From positions 1 through 12,920 of the forward strand of contig DATKYS010000094.1 in NCBI GenBank assembly GCA_035528375.1: a stretch of DNA of 12,920 nt, written 5' to 3'. The DNA is from a bacterium. Its GTDB lineage: Bacteria > RBG-13-66-14. Positions 1 to 6,490 of this stretch are shown piece after piece; positions within the stretch are counted from its first letter, which is position 1; the number at the start of each line of letters is the position of its first letter. The notes below the pieces were generated by a model. The model did not search any database. It had not been told where the DNA came from and saw nothing but the letters and a program-made list of their open reading frames with translations. The position numbers and the translations under genes are program-made.

Positions 1-4
1 GGAG

Positions 5-619
5 GTGACGGCTCCAGACCTCACAAGGGGCCATCGCAAGCTCCTGGAGGACATCGCCACGCTCGCCGAGACCGCGTCCATCTACGGGCCCGTGGGCAAC
101 CTTGACCTGGAGGTGGGGCGGTTCGGGCGCATGGTGGCGGTGTGCGAGGCGGCGCGGTGCTACAGTAACATGGTCAGAGGTGGCGACGCACTCGCGGCGC
201 ACCTTTCCGGCCGGCTCGGAACATGTTGGGATCGGCTCCAGGAAGCGCTTTTCGCGCTTCATATGTATCCGGACCCGGAGGCCGCCGGCCAACATAACGC
301 CCAATCCACGAAGCCGGCCGCGGGGGGACGCTCCCACACGGTCCGGATGGAGGCGGTAACGCTCACGCCCGAACAATCGGCGGAGCTCGCGCCGATCCTG
401 AAGCGTATCGAGGCGGAGGACCGGGCGGCCGATGAAGCGCACCCGAGAGGCGACCTCGGAGAGCTCGCGACCATCCTTTTCGATCTTAACGCCGCCATCC
501 CGGACGTTGGGAAGCCATGGGCCCAGGAGCTCCACGATGGAGTAGCCAGAGCCCGCGCATGGCTCGCACGCACGCCCGACAGCCTCCAGGGCCGCGCGGA
601 AGGCGGGTCCGATGCCTGA
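5..619 (+). CDS. hypothetical protein, possibly 5'-partial
   Basis: A 204-aa reading frame beginning with GTG. I recognise no family. It looks soluble and mostly helical, with an Ala/Glu-rich N-terminal half, a polar Pro/Gly-rich linker around residues 90-115 and a second helical segment (residues 118-190) starting with a TLTPEQSAEL stretch. No signal peptide or membrane segment is visible. The frame stays open to the window edge and the GGAG at 1-4 touches the GTG, too close for a good ribosome site, so the true start may lie upstream of the window. The end overlaps the next gene by 8 bases, and both lie ahead of a strong terminator, so they probably share a transcript. The reading frame is likely real; its role is unknown. 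Confidence 0.6.
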   Translation: MTAPDLTRGHRKLLEDIATLAETASIYGPVGNLDLEVGRFGRMVAVCEAARCYSNMVRGGDALAAHLSGRLGTCWDRLQEALFALHMYPDPEAAGQHNAQSTKPAAGGRSHTVRMEAVTLTPEQSAELAPILKRIEAEDRAADEAHPRGDLGELATILFDLNAAIPDVGKPWAQELHDGVARARAWLARTPDSLQGRAEGGSDA

Positions 620-968
620 CACTCCCGAGCTCCCCGTTGAGGCCCCTGGGGTCACCCTGGAGCAAATCGGCGCGCTTTGCGACCGAACGGCCGCCCTCGA
701 AACGATGCTCGGGGCCATCGCCGACGGTCTCAAGGGTCTCCGCCCTTCCGGCGCCGTGCCCGGATTGCATCCCTATGCACCGCCTCGAGGCGGCACCGTG
801 CCGAGTGCTCCAGTGCATGAACATACACCGCTGGGGTTCGTTATCCGGGCCGCCCTAAAGGCTCTGGACGTGCCCGACGGTCAGCCGGTCCCGTCGCACC
901 GCGCGGAGCTCGCACGGACCTACCTTGCAAGCGCGCTCGAGGAACGGATGGACGGTGACGTTCCCTAG
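612..968 (+). CDS. hypothetical protein
   Basis: A 118-aa protein of unknown function. The ATG overlaps the stop of the preceding gene by 8 bases and has GGAAGG at 598-603, eight bases upstream, which supports this start and translational coupling. Residues 15-42 look like an amphipathic helix (TLEQIGALCDRTAALETML), residues 43-72 are a Pro/Gly-rich linker, and the C-terminal half (about 75-115) is again helical. No cysteine or histidine pattern suggests metal binding, and there is no membrane segment. It is the last gene before the terminator at 996-1033, so it ends a transcription unit. Confidence 0.65.
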   Translation: MPDTPELPVEAPGVTLEQIGALCDRTAALETMLGAIADGLKGLRPSGAVPGLHPYAPPRGGTVPSAPVHEHTPLGFVIRAALKALDVPDGQPVPSHRAELARTYLASALEERMDGDVP

Positions 969-995
969 AAGGCGACCATCCGCCCGGAACGGGAC

Positions 996-1033
996 AGCCC
1001 CGGTCCTCAGCTCGAGGACCGGGGCTATTTTTT
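996..1033 (+). terminator. intrinsic terminator
   Basis: A perfect 13-bp stem (996-1008 pairing with 1014-1026, arm AGCCCCGGTCCTC) with a 5-base loop (AGCTC). It is followed by A and then six T (1028-1033). It starts 28 bases after the stop of the 612-968 gene. This is a textbook rho-independent terminator for + strand transcription and closes the first two-gene unit. Confidence 0.93.
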
Positions 1034-1039
1034 GTCTGA

Positions 1040-1084
1040 GGGGCACGAATCATACCACAACCGCGCTACGAAGGCTCGTGCCCC
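1040..1084. repeat. inverted repeat, 9-bp arms
   Basis: GGGGCACGA at 1040-1048 pairs perfectly with TCGTGCCCC at 1076-1084 around a 27-base loop. It lies six bases after the T-run of the terminator. It could be a folded RNA or a DNA signal, and there is no T-run after it, so it is not a second terminator. Confidence 0.6.
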
Positions 1085-1382
1085 TACAACCTCTTTTCTC
1101 CCAACGAATTACAGTGTTTCAATCCCCGTGCTTCGTGGCGGATAAGCTGCGGCACGGATCGGAAATGATCGGGGGCCTCAGTGGACCCCCCATCACCGCC
1201 GCCCGACGAATATCGGAGCTAGCCGACGGTTACCCCATGGCATGGGGCCGCTGGGACGTTCGGGGTTCGGCGGCGCTACGGTGCGCCCTGACGGTACAAG
1301 GTGCACCTCCCGCGGTTGAGCATGGCGACGCCAGCACGGGTCGCCCGGGCTCAGCCGGTGCGCTGTCCTTGACGGCGTGCGA

Positions 1383-1402
1383 GCCCCCCCATGAGGGGGG
1401 GC
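1383..1402. repeat. G/C hairpin, 8-bp stem
   Basis: GCCCCCCC at 1383-1390 pairs with GGGGGGGC at 1395-1402 across the 4-base loop ATGA. It is one of three strong hairpins packed into 1383-1520. Confidence 0.7.
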
Positions 1403-1432
1403 GCTGCAACGGGGGGTGACAGTACCCAAAGA

Positions 1433-1449
1433 GCGCGCCTGCGGCGCGC
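1433..1449. repeat. hairpin GCGCGCC/GGCGCGC
   Basis: A perfect 7-bp stem (1433-1439 with 1443-1449) and a 3-base loop TGC, lying between the hairpin at 1383-1402 and the long inverted repeat at 1467-1520. Confidence 0.7.
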
Positions 1450-1466
1450 ACCCGCCAACTCTCGCC

Positions 1467-1520
1467 CCCGCCCCTATCCCATGGGGTGGGGAAGGGGGGT
1501 GGGGCTGGGATAGGGGCGGG
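1467..1520. repeat. perfect 15-bp inverted repeat flanking a G-rich core
   Basis: CCCGCCCCTATCCCA (1467-1481) is the exact reverse complement of 1506-1520. The 24-base core between the arms is almost entirely G and T on this strand and contains several G-runs, so it could also adopt a G-quadruplex-like fold. The less GC-rich DnaA-box array begins about 30 bases downstream. Its position suggests a role in replication initiation or in strand conversion or packaging, by inference only. Confidence 0.75.
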
Positions 1521-1550
1521 CTTTGCCCTTTTGCCTCAGTTATTGGTTAG

Positions 1551-1613
1551 TTTTCCACCGTCCTTCCGTTGTTATCCCCTTGTTATCCCCTTGTTTTCCA
1601 CATAATTTCCACC
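1551..1613. other. candidate replication origin: phased DnaA-box array
   Basis: Three tandem 11-mers (GTTATCCCCTT twice, then GTTTTCCACAT) occupy 1571-1603. Read as 9-mers, the DnaA-box-like sites are TTTTCCACC (1551), TTATCCCCT (1572 and 1583), TTTTCCACA (1594) and ATTTCCACC (1605). The last four are spaced exactly 11 bp, about one helical turn, and the first lies 21 bp before them. The bacterial consensus is TTATCCACA; TTTTCCACA differs at one position. The array sits in the most AT-containing part of the intergenic region, beside strong inverted repeats. The alternative is an iteron array for an element-encoded initiator or repressor. Confidence 0.6.
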
Positions 1614-1728
1614 TCATTCCGCGGCTCGGTGGGCGCTTGTACCGCGAGAGACGGCCCCCGCCGGGTACTGGCTCCACCGGCGAGCCGCCTACCCCACCGA
1701 GCGCGCGGATCTCCTTCTGTGCTGATTC

Positions 1729-1737
1729 TGTGGAAAT
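1729..1737 (-). promoter_or_regulatory. isolated DnaA-box-like 9-mer
   Basis: TGTGGAAAT on the + strand reads ATTTCCACA on the - strand, two changes from TTATCCACA and one from the site at 1605. It lies about 115 bp from the main array, in opposite orientation. A single such 9-mer can occur by chance. Confidence 0.3.
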
Positions 1738-1827
1738 CCCCCTGCGGCCGTCCGGCGGAATGGAGGCGTCCCGGGCGCGTGGGCTTCAATGCCCACCGAG
1801 CCGGCGGTACGCAGGGATTCACCTAGA

Positions 1828-1840
1828 GCCTCCTGGAGGC
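1828..1840 (+). promoter_or_regulatory. ribosome site inside a short palindrome
   Basis: GCCTCC-T-GGAGGC spans 1828-1840 and contains the GGAGG that serves the ATG at 1845. Folding (at least GCCT with AGGC) would partly hide the ribosome site, so the palindrome could modulate translation. It is short and may be coincidence. Confidence 0.35.
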
Positions 1841-1844
1841 CGAC

Positions 1845-2939
1845 ATGACTCGGAAGAAGGACCCGAACCCTCCCAGGGGTCCCGAGCTCCGCGCGCTCGA
1901 CCCGGTAGAATCCGTCGAGGAGTTTCTCGCCGGGCTCGGTGAGGACGCGGACCGGGTGGTGGTCTATCGGTACAATGACCTCGACTCCCGCCAAGAGTAT
2001 TGTGGCTCGCTGCCCTGGCCGGCCGTAGACATTCCCGACGAAATCCGGAAGCGCTGGGGTGGAGGCAGGTTTTCTGTCCGGCTCCATGGGCCGCCCAATA
2101 AGGAAAACAAGAGCGGGTACATCGGATTTAAGCAGCTCTCTATTGTGGGGCCGGCCAAGGATCTCAGCCGCACCGTGGAGCCGGAAGCCGATACCGAGCG
2201 CGACCGGCGCCGCGCTGAGGAAGCGGAGCAACGGGTCGCCGAGCTCGAGGGCCTCCGGCGGGAGGACCGAATCGTGGCGGCACTCGCCGAGCTCAAAGAC
2301 TTCGTGGCGGACCTACGCAACCCTCCGACCGCCGCGGCCGACGCCAACACATTCCGGATGGTCCTCGAGCTCGTGAAGGAAATGCAGGCCCGCGTGGTGC
2401 CGCACGTTGAAACGCCCGTCCGGGACGGCTCAGAGATGTTGGGCCTCGTCAAGATCCTCCTGGAGATGGTGCGCGACTCAGGAGGGGGTGGTGGAGGCCC
2501 CTACGACCATGTGATTGACCGGGTCGGTGTTCCCCTTCTCCGGATCCTGGAGCAACGCATCGGCACCCCCGCGCAGATTCCGGCAGAGACCGGCGAACCC
2601 AACCCCCCGGTAACCGACCTTCGCGGGGTCCTCGCTCAGTTCGTGCCCTACCTGGTCACCTGGGCAGAGCAAGGCAAGGACCCGGGGATCCGCGCGGATG
2701 TTATCGCCGACGAGATCCCGCCCGGCTGGCACGATGCGCTGGCAGAGATCGTCCTGGACGGAAGTGCGCTCACCCGTCTGATCGGCTGGTTCCCGGAGCT
2801 GGGCCCGCACCGGCCATGGATTGAAAAGCTCGTGCACGGCCTCCGGGAGAACCTGAGCCCGGCCGGTGAGACTGAGGAAGAGGAAGAGGAAGACGCCGGC
2901 GCGGAGCTCGGAGTACTCACGGAGCTCCCCGAAAACTAG
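1845..2939 (+). CDS. unknown 364-aa protein: beta domain, coiled coil, acidic tail
   Basis: No family is recognised with certainty. Residues 1-20 are basic and Pro-rich. Residues 25-105 form a probable beta-rich domain with an RWGGGRFSVRL strand motif (70-80) and a second strand ending SIVGPAK. Residues 115-160 are a charged heptad-like helix (RDRRRAEEAEQRVAELEGLRR), a likely coiled coil. Residues 165-212 are helical, 213-219 a glycine spacer, 220-335 helical, and 343-350 an almost pure Glu run. There is no membrane segment. The start has GGAGG at 1835-1839, five bases upstream. It is the first gene after the putative origin and heads the structural cluster. A scaffold, internal virion or replication-associated protein are all possible; I cannot choose between them. 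Confidence 0.8.
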   Translation: MTRKKDPNPPRGPELRALDPVESVEEFLAGLGEDADRVVVYRYNDLDSRQEYCGSLPWPAVDIPDEIRKRWGGGRFSVRLHGPPNKENKSGYIGFKQLSIVGPAKDLSRTVEPEADTERDRRRAEEAEQRVAELEGLRREDRIVAALAELKDFVADLRNPPTAAADANTFRMVLELVKEMQARVVPHVETPVRDGSEMLGLVKILLEMVRDSGGGGGGPYDHVIDRVGVPLLRILEQRIGTPAQIPAETGEPNPPVTDLRGVLAQFVPYLVTWAEQGKDPGIRADVIADEIPPGWHDALAEIVLDGSALTRLIGWFPELGPHRPWIEKLVHGLRENLSPAGETEEEEEEDAGAELGVLTELPEN

Positions 2940-3039
2940 GGCGGCGCCGTGCCCGGAGGGGTTCCCTGGAGGTTGGCCCCCAACGCTGGGGCGCGGTAAG
3001 TTCGGCCGTCCGCCCCCCACATTCCGAGGCGCAACCGTC

Positions 3040-3213
3040 ATGGAACCTGAGTTAACTGTCACGCTCGGCGGCCTGCTTATCGTGGTCGGGGGCGCGTGGA
3101 GACTCTCCCGAGAGATCACCACGGTTCAAGTCAACCTCTTGAACCTGACGGAGCGTTTCGACCGCCTGGAGCGCATGTTAAACGCTCATTTCGGGAAGAC
3201 CGGCGACGAATGA
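3040..3213 (+). CDS. small single-span membrane protein
   Basis: A 57-aa protein. Residues 5-20 (LTVTLGGLLIVVGGAW) are a membrane helix, followed by a polar helix with a leucine heptad (about 30-50, NLLNLTERFDRLERML) and a charged tail. The ATG at 3040 is preceded by GAGG at 3025-3028; longer versions upstream would start in Arg/Pro-rich sequence without a ribosome site. The stop overlaps the next ATG (ATGA at 3210-3213), so translation is coupled. The size and N-terminal anchor plus coiled coil resemble phage lysis accessory or small virion membrane proteins, but there is no family evidence. The role is unknown. Confidence 0.75.
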   Translation: MEPELTVTLGGLLIVVGGAWRLSREITTVQVNLLNLTERFDRLERMLNAHFGKTGDE

Positions 3214-3710
3214 GCTATCCGGTGACTGTCCGGCGGACGTGGATCCCGGCGACGTTGGCGGGAATCCGAACGACGCTCGAGGCGATGGCCAGTCTCGCCC
3301 GGGAGGGCGCCGCCGATCCGCTGGTCCGTGACTTAGCGGGCTGGCTCATGGAGGGCGAGCGCTGGCCAGCGCTGGCGCTCCGGGACTGGCTCGCCGACAG
3401 GTGGGTTATGGTGGAGGACCCGTGGGATGTGGAGCTCCTGTCCGCCCCGGCCCTACAGCTCGACCGCTGGCTCCAGTATCCAAGCCGGGGACTCCGGGGC
3501 GATTGTGACGATTTGGCGGTCCTGGGCGCCGCACTTGCGCTTGCAGGCGGATTACCGGCCCGTTATTGTGCGGTCATTACCGGGCTGGGCCCGATTCCGG
3601 ATCACGTTTTTGTGGACGTTCTCGAGCCGCCCGGTGTATGGGTAGAGCTGGACATTATGCGGCCAGCGGACGGCGCTCCCGCGATTCAAGAGCTTACGCT
3701 GATCCTGTGA
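3210..3710 (+). CDS. transglutaminase-like cysteine protein
   Basis: A 166-aa protein. The central signature RGDCDDLAVLGAAL (residues 96-109) followed by GGLPARY, then DHVFVDV (131-137) and WVELD (144-148), matches the Cys-His-Asp order of the transglutaminase-like superfamily. The expected triad is C99, H132 and D148. Such domains act as cysteine proteases, amidases or transamidases; in phage clusters they may process virion proteins or cut cell-wall peptides. The N-terminal 90 residues are helical and may be a pro-region or binding part. No signal peptide or membrane helix is seen. The start overlaps the upstream stop by ATGA. It sits within the putative virion operon, which suggests virion maturation or entry, but the substrate is unknown. 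Fold assignment is fairly confident; activity is inferred. Confidence 0.8.
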   Translation: MSYPVTVRRTWIPATLAGIRTTLEAMASLAREGAADPLVRDLAGWLMEGERWPALALRDWLADRWVMVEDPWDVELLSAPALQLDRWLQYPSRGLRGDCDDLAVLGAALALAGGLPARYCAVITGLGPIPDHVFVDVLEPPGVWVELDIMRPADGAPAIQELTLIL

Positions 3711-3719
3711 GGCCCGATA

Positions 3720-4328
3720 ATGTATGCCTACCCGTCCGGCTACCCGGTCTACCCCGGCACTCAGAGCCTTCCGCCGACCGCGAGTTATCCGGGCCTCCCC
3801 GGGCCCGACACCGCCATGCCCCCGACGTACACGGGCCCCTATCCGACCTATGGGGACGCGTGGTGGGATCGCGCGTTGGGCTGGCTCGGGAGAAAGCTCG
3901 GCCTGGACAACGTCGCCGATGAAGACGACTTCTGGCTCGGGGCGCAGCAAGGCGTAATCATGTGCTCGGGCCCGTTCTTTCCCGAGGAAGTCTACGCCCT
4001 ACTCACCAAGGCCACCGCGGAGCAGATCGCCCGCGTCCGAATGAGCATCGCCGCCCGGTCCTGGTACCGGAAGTTCCCGCCGGCTGATCTTCCCTCGCTC
4101 GCCGGGATGCTGGTAGCGGAAGCGCATGGCGGCCGTGACTGCACCGCGGCGGACAACGAAAGCCGACTCGCCGCGCAGGCGATCCGGAGTCTCGCCGCGG
4201 AAGCCCCGTCCATGATCCCGGGCCTCCCCGAGCTGACTGGCGGCACGCTCACGGCCGGGCTCCCCGTCCTCGCCGCGCTGGGGCTCGGGATCTGGTTCCT
4301 CATGAGCCCGACGAAGAAGCGCGCTTGA
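3720..4328 (+). CDS. tail-anchored virion-like protein, paralogue A
   Basis: A 202-aa protein. The N-terminus (1-45) is rich in Tyr, Pro and Gly, beginning MYAYPSGYPVYPG, and looks disordered. Residues 47-80 are amphipathic. Residues 81-155 form a helical domain that is clearly homologous to the next gene product: about 39 of 75 residues are identical in an ungapped alignment by eye, including LVAEAHGG and DCT. Residues 178-196 are a membrane helix, followed by the basic tail PTKKRA. The ATG lies 9 bases after the upstream stop with only a weak GAGG. The conserved H136, D140 and C141 (AEAHGGxDC) might be functional, but I know no enzyme with this signature. Likely a membrane-associated virion protein (inference). 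Confidence 0.8.
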   Translation: MYAYPSGYPVYPGTQSLPPTASYPGLPGPDTAMPPTYTGPYPTYGDAWWDRALGWLGRKLGLDNVADEDDFWLGAQQGVIMCSGPFFPEEVYALLTKATAEQIARVRMSIAARSWYRKFPPADLPSLAGMLVAEAHGGRDCTAADNESRLAAQAIRSLAAEAPSMIPGLPELTGGTLTAGLPVLAALGLGIWFLMSPTKKRA

Positions 4329-4801
4329 TGGACGTTTCGACCTATGCCCACGACGCTCTAAACGGGATCGTGCATTGCATCGGTCCCTATGATGTGTGGG
4401 ATGTATTCCAACTTCTCAAGAGCTCGACACTCGAACAATCCGAGGCGGCCAAGGCCAGTATCAGTATGCGGAGCTATTACCGCTGGTGGCCGCCGGCAAG
4501 TCTCCGCAATCTCGCCGGCTATCTCGTGGCTGAGGCCCACGGCGGCGCCGACTGCACCCCCTACGATGCGCCGAGCCAGGCCGCCGCCGCGGCCATCGAA
4601 ACGCTCTACGCACAAGTCCAACAGCCGGCCGAAGTGGTGGACGGTGCGGAGCCGCCCCCGGAATCCGGGGCGCCCCCGGACGGGACGGGGCCGGGTGAGG
4701 AGCTGGTAAATGGTGCGGAGCCGGCCGCGGTTCCGTCGTGGATCGGGCCCGCCGCCATTGTGGGAGTCATTGCCCTCTTCGCCCTCCGGAGGACCCCATG
4801 A
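4328..4801 (+). CDS. tail-anchored virion-like protein, paralogue B
   Basis: A 157-aa protein and the shorter sister of the upstream gene. Residues 16-90 are the shared domain: CxGP, EQ, SI, RSxYR, PPAxL, LAGxLVAEAHGGxDCT and a final AI. It lacks the Tyr/Pro-rich N-terminus of paralogue A. Residues 98-135 form an acidic Pro/Gly linker holding a short repeat (VVDGAEPP and LVNGAEPA). Residues 138-153 are a membrane helix with the tail RRTP. I chose the ATG at 4328, which overlaps the upstream stop as TGATG; a TTG three bases earlier is possible. The neighbouring homologous pair implies a tandem duplication, perhaps forming a heterodimer in the same membrane. Confidence 0.8.
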   Translation: MDVSTYAHDALNGIVHCIGPYDVWDVFQLLKSSTLEQSEAAKASISMRSYYRWWPPASLRNLAGYLVAEAHGGADCTPYDAPSQAAAAAIETLYAQVQQPAEVVDGAEPPPESGAPPDGTGPGEELVNGAEPAAVPSWIGPAAIVGVIALFALRRTP

Positions 4802-5685
4802 GCTACGGGCGCCGCGGGGGTGGGTTAGGTGCGGAGCCCGTGTATGCGCTCGGCTACTATGTGGCCGGCGGCGCCTGGCACGCGTCGCCCGATGGACATT
4901 CCATCATCATTTCGCCCGACGACCAGCCGGGCAAAACGGTGACGCTCGTCAACATCACGCCGGCATGGGGAAGCGTGGAGAGCCTCATCAAGACCTACGG
5001 CGAAGCGGGCAAGGCGCGCGTTGTATTCGGGGGGTTCCTGCTCTCTGACGGTCGGATGCTCTCGAACGGTGGGGCCGGAAGCCTGGGCGCAAACGAGTTC
5101 GCCACGACAACGGGACCGGACCCCTCGAACCTCCCTTCATACGTCACGGACATCTATCCCGCGGCGCCGGCCGCGCCGGCGCCAGCGGAGCCCACGCCCG
5201 CGCCAGCTCCTACGCCACCGTGGACGGGTGAGCAGATCGCAACCGTCCATGTCACCGGCCAAGGGATCCCGGAAAACGCGACGCTCTACGGGGCCGACGG
5301 AAAGACGTACAAGATCGCCGCGGGCTCTGATCCGGCCGCGGCCACCTGGCTTGCCACGTACGCCCCGCAAGGCCCCGCGCTCATGGTGACGGGCACATGG
5401 GACCCGGTCGCCGGTCTGGTGACCGTCCAGGATGCGTATATCGAGGCGACGGGCTCCCGTGGGTACGGGGTCACCCCAACGGGCGAGCTGGGGCCGCCGT
5501 CCACGGAGTATCCAAGCACCACGCCGGAAGGGACCGGGTTGATGCCCACCACGCCGGCGGGAGCTCCGGGAGCTCCGGGAGCTCCGGCACCCTCCACGGT
5601 TGGCGTCCCCGGCCGCGGCGCACTTTGGATTCTCGGTGGGCTCGCCGTCGCTCTCATCGCTTCCCAGCGCAGGGGGCGCCCATGA
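4798..5685 (+). CDS. collagen-like, C-terminally anchored protein (putative spike or fibre)
   Basis: A 295-aa protein. Residues 1-115 are a probable beta-rich domain (HSIIISPDDQPGKTVTLVNI). Residues 121-141 are a Pro/Ala linker. Residues 144-225 are a second beta-rich domain with QIATVHVTGQGIPENATLYG and a WDPVAGLVTV strand. Residues 226-270 are a Pro/Thr/Gly stalk that includes three GAP triplets (255-263), followed by the membrane helix WILGGLAVALIAS and the tail QRRGRP. GGAGG at 4788-4792 and an ATGA overlap with the upstream stop fix the start. Two globular domains on a flexible stalk anchored at the C-terminus suit a surface spike on a membrane vertex (inference). A bacterial sortase-type anchor is not seen. 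Confidence 0.78.
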   Translation: MSYGRRGGGLGAEPVYALGYYVAGGAWHASPDGHSIIISPDDQPGKTVTLVNITPAWGSVESLIKTYGEAGKARVVFGGFLLSDGRMLSNGGAGSLGANEFATTTGPDPSNLPSYVTDIYPAAPAAPAPAEPTPAPAPTPPWTGEQIATVHVTGQGIPENATLYGADGKTYKIAAGSDPAAATWLATYAPQGPALMVTGTWDPVAGLVTVQDAYIEATGSRGYGVTPTGELGPPSTEYPSTTPEGTGLMPTTPAGAPGAPGAPAPSTVGVPGRGALWILGGLAVALIASQRRGRP

Positions 5686-6455
5686 GCTACGCGTACCCTT
5701 CCGCAATGGCGGCCGCGGGACTTCCCTCAAGCGGCACGGATCCCGTTCTCTACCTCAAATCGACGTGGGTTCGCTTCCGGGACATGTTCCCCGAATTACT
5801 GGCCTTGCAGCATCGGGCCGCCAGTCTCGCGGCCACGTTGCCGCCGAGTCGGGAAAAGGAAGAGGCGCGCGCCTCGGTGGACGAAATCGCCCTATTGATT
5901 CGGGTCCAGGCGAGAACCGCCAAGCGGATCGAAGAATCCCGGGGATTCATCGGGCTAGGGGCCGTCATTATTCCGCCGGCGATCCTGGCGGGGCTCGTGG
6001 CCCTGGCCCTAATCGTGGCGTGGGTTTTCCGCTCCTATGCCGCACAAGCCAAGATTCTCGACATGATCGAAGCGGGCACCCTCACCCCATCGGAGGCCCT
6101 CGAGCTCATGGACGCCGCGGGCCCGATGCCCGACATGTCGGTCCTCGGTGGACTCGGGATAGGGACCGTCCTGGGGGCCGCCGCGGTCTTCGGGATTCTG
6201 TGGTACATGCAACGGGGCCGGCGCCGGTCCAATCCCTGCCTGCCTCCGTCCGAAAACCCGCAGCTCATGATTTTAGGAGCGAACCCGCAACCGGACGGGC
6301 TCTGGAGTCGCCGCGTGTTGTCTCTCGACTACGTCCACGACGACGACGGCGAGCCGTACACGCACACCTTCCGGGGAGGCGTCCGGATGCAAGCGCTCGA
6401 GGACGGGAGTGTCCGTCTTTTTCATCCCCGCCGGCGCATTTGGCGGGATCTGTGA
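5682..6455 (+). CDS. two-helix membrane protein with LMILGANP motif
   Basis: A 257-aa protein. The N-terminus MSYAYPSAM echoes other products of this cluster. Residues 25-88 are a charged helical region. Membrane helices lie at about 90-117 and 153-175, separated by a short amphipathic loop (ILDMIEAGTLTPSEALELM). After the second helix comes a basic patch RGRRRSNP (178-185), then LMILGANP (195-202), and a compact C-terminal domain with LDYVHDDDGEPYTHTF and GSVRLF. The start overlaps the upstream stop as ATGA. Basic RRRxNP patches also occur in the next gene. It is probably a viral membrane protein with a soluble domain facing the genome or capsid. I know no named family for it. Confidence 0.78.
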   Translation: MSYAYPSAMAAAGLPSSGTDPVLYLKSTWVRFRDMFPELLALQHRAASLAATLPPSREKEEARASVDEIALLIRVQARTAKRIEESRGFIGLGAVIIPPAILAGLVALALIVAWVFRSYAAQAKILDMIEAGTLTPSEALELMDAAGPMPDMSVLGGLGIGTVLGAAAVFGILWYMQRGRRRSNPCLPPSENPQLMILGANPQPDGLWSRRVLSLDYVHDDDGEPYTHTFRGGVRMQALEDGSVRLFHPRRRIWRDL

Positions 6456-6490
6456 GGTTCCTCGTCAATCCTCCAAGTAGGAGTGAGATC

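Larger units (their letters stand above)
969..1844. other. long non-coding, hairpin-rich intergenic region
   Basis: I support no gene in these 876 bases. The short frames that exist have low-complexity Arg/Pro/Ala translations, no ribosome sites, and read like antisense or GC artefacts. Instead the region holds the terminator at 996-1033, a series of perfect inverted repeats between 1040 and 1520, and a less GC-rich stretch (about 1521-1620) with an 11-bp phased array of DnaA-box-like sequences. Bases 1620-1828 show no further strong structure apart from one reverse-strand DnaA-like 9-mer at 1729-1737. In a compact all-one-strand genome this is the natural place for an origin, a packaging signal and promoters. 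No promoter could be called with confidence. Confidence 0.7.

Noticed and set aside
1116-1157. CRISPR array
   Set aside because: Only one repeat-like segment and no regular spacing. It is kept as a weak finding and not annotated as an array.
1369-1374. TTGACG as a -35 promoter box
   Set aside because: No -10-like hexamer at a suitable distance; a promoter call is not supported.
925-1429. Open frames on both strands in the 969-1844 region
   Set aside because: Low-complexity translations, no ribosome sites, and they run through the terminator and inverted repeats.
5600-6490. Upstream extension of the 6491-7117 frame
   Set aside because: Open only because of GC bias. It overlaps the 4798 and 5682 genes and is Arg/Ser-rich, while the ATG at 6491 has a good ribosome site.
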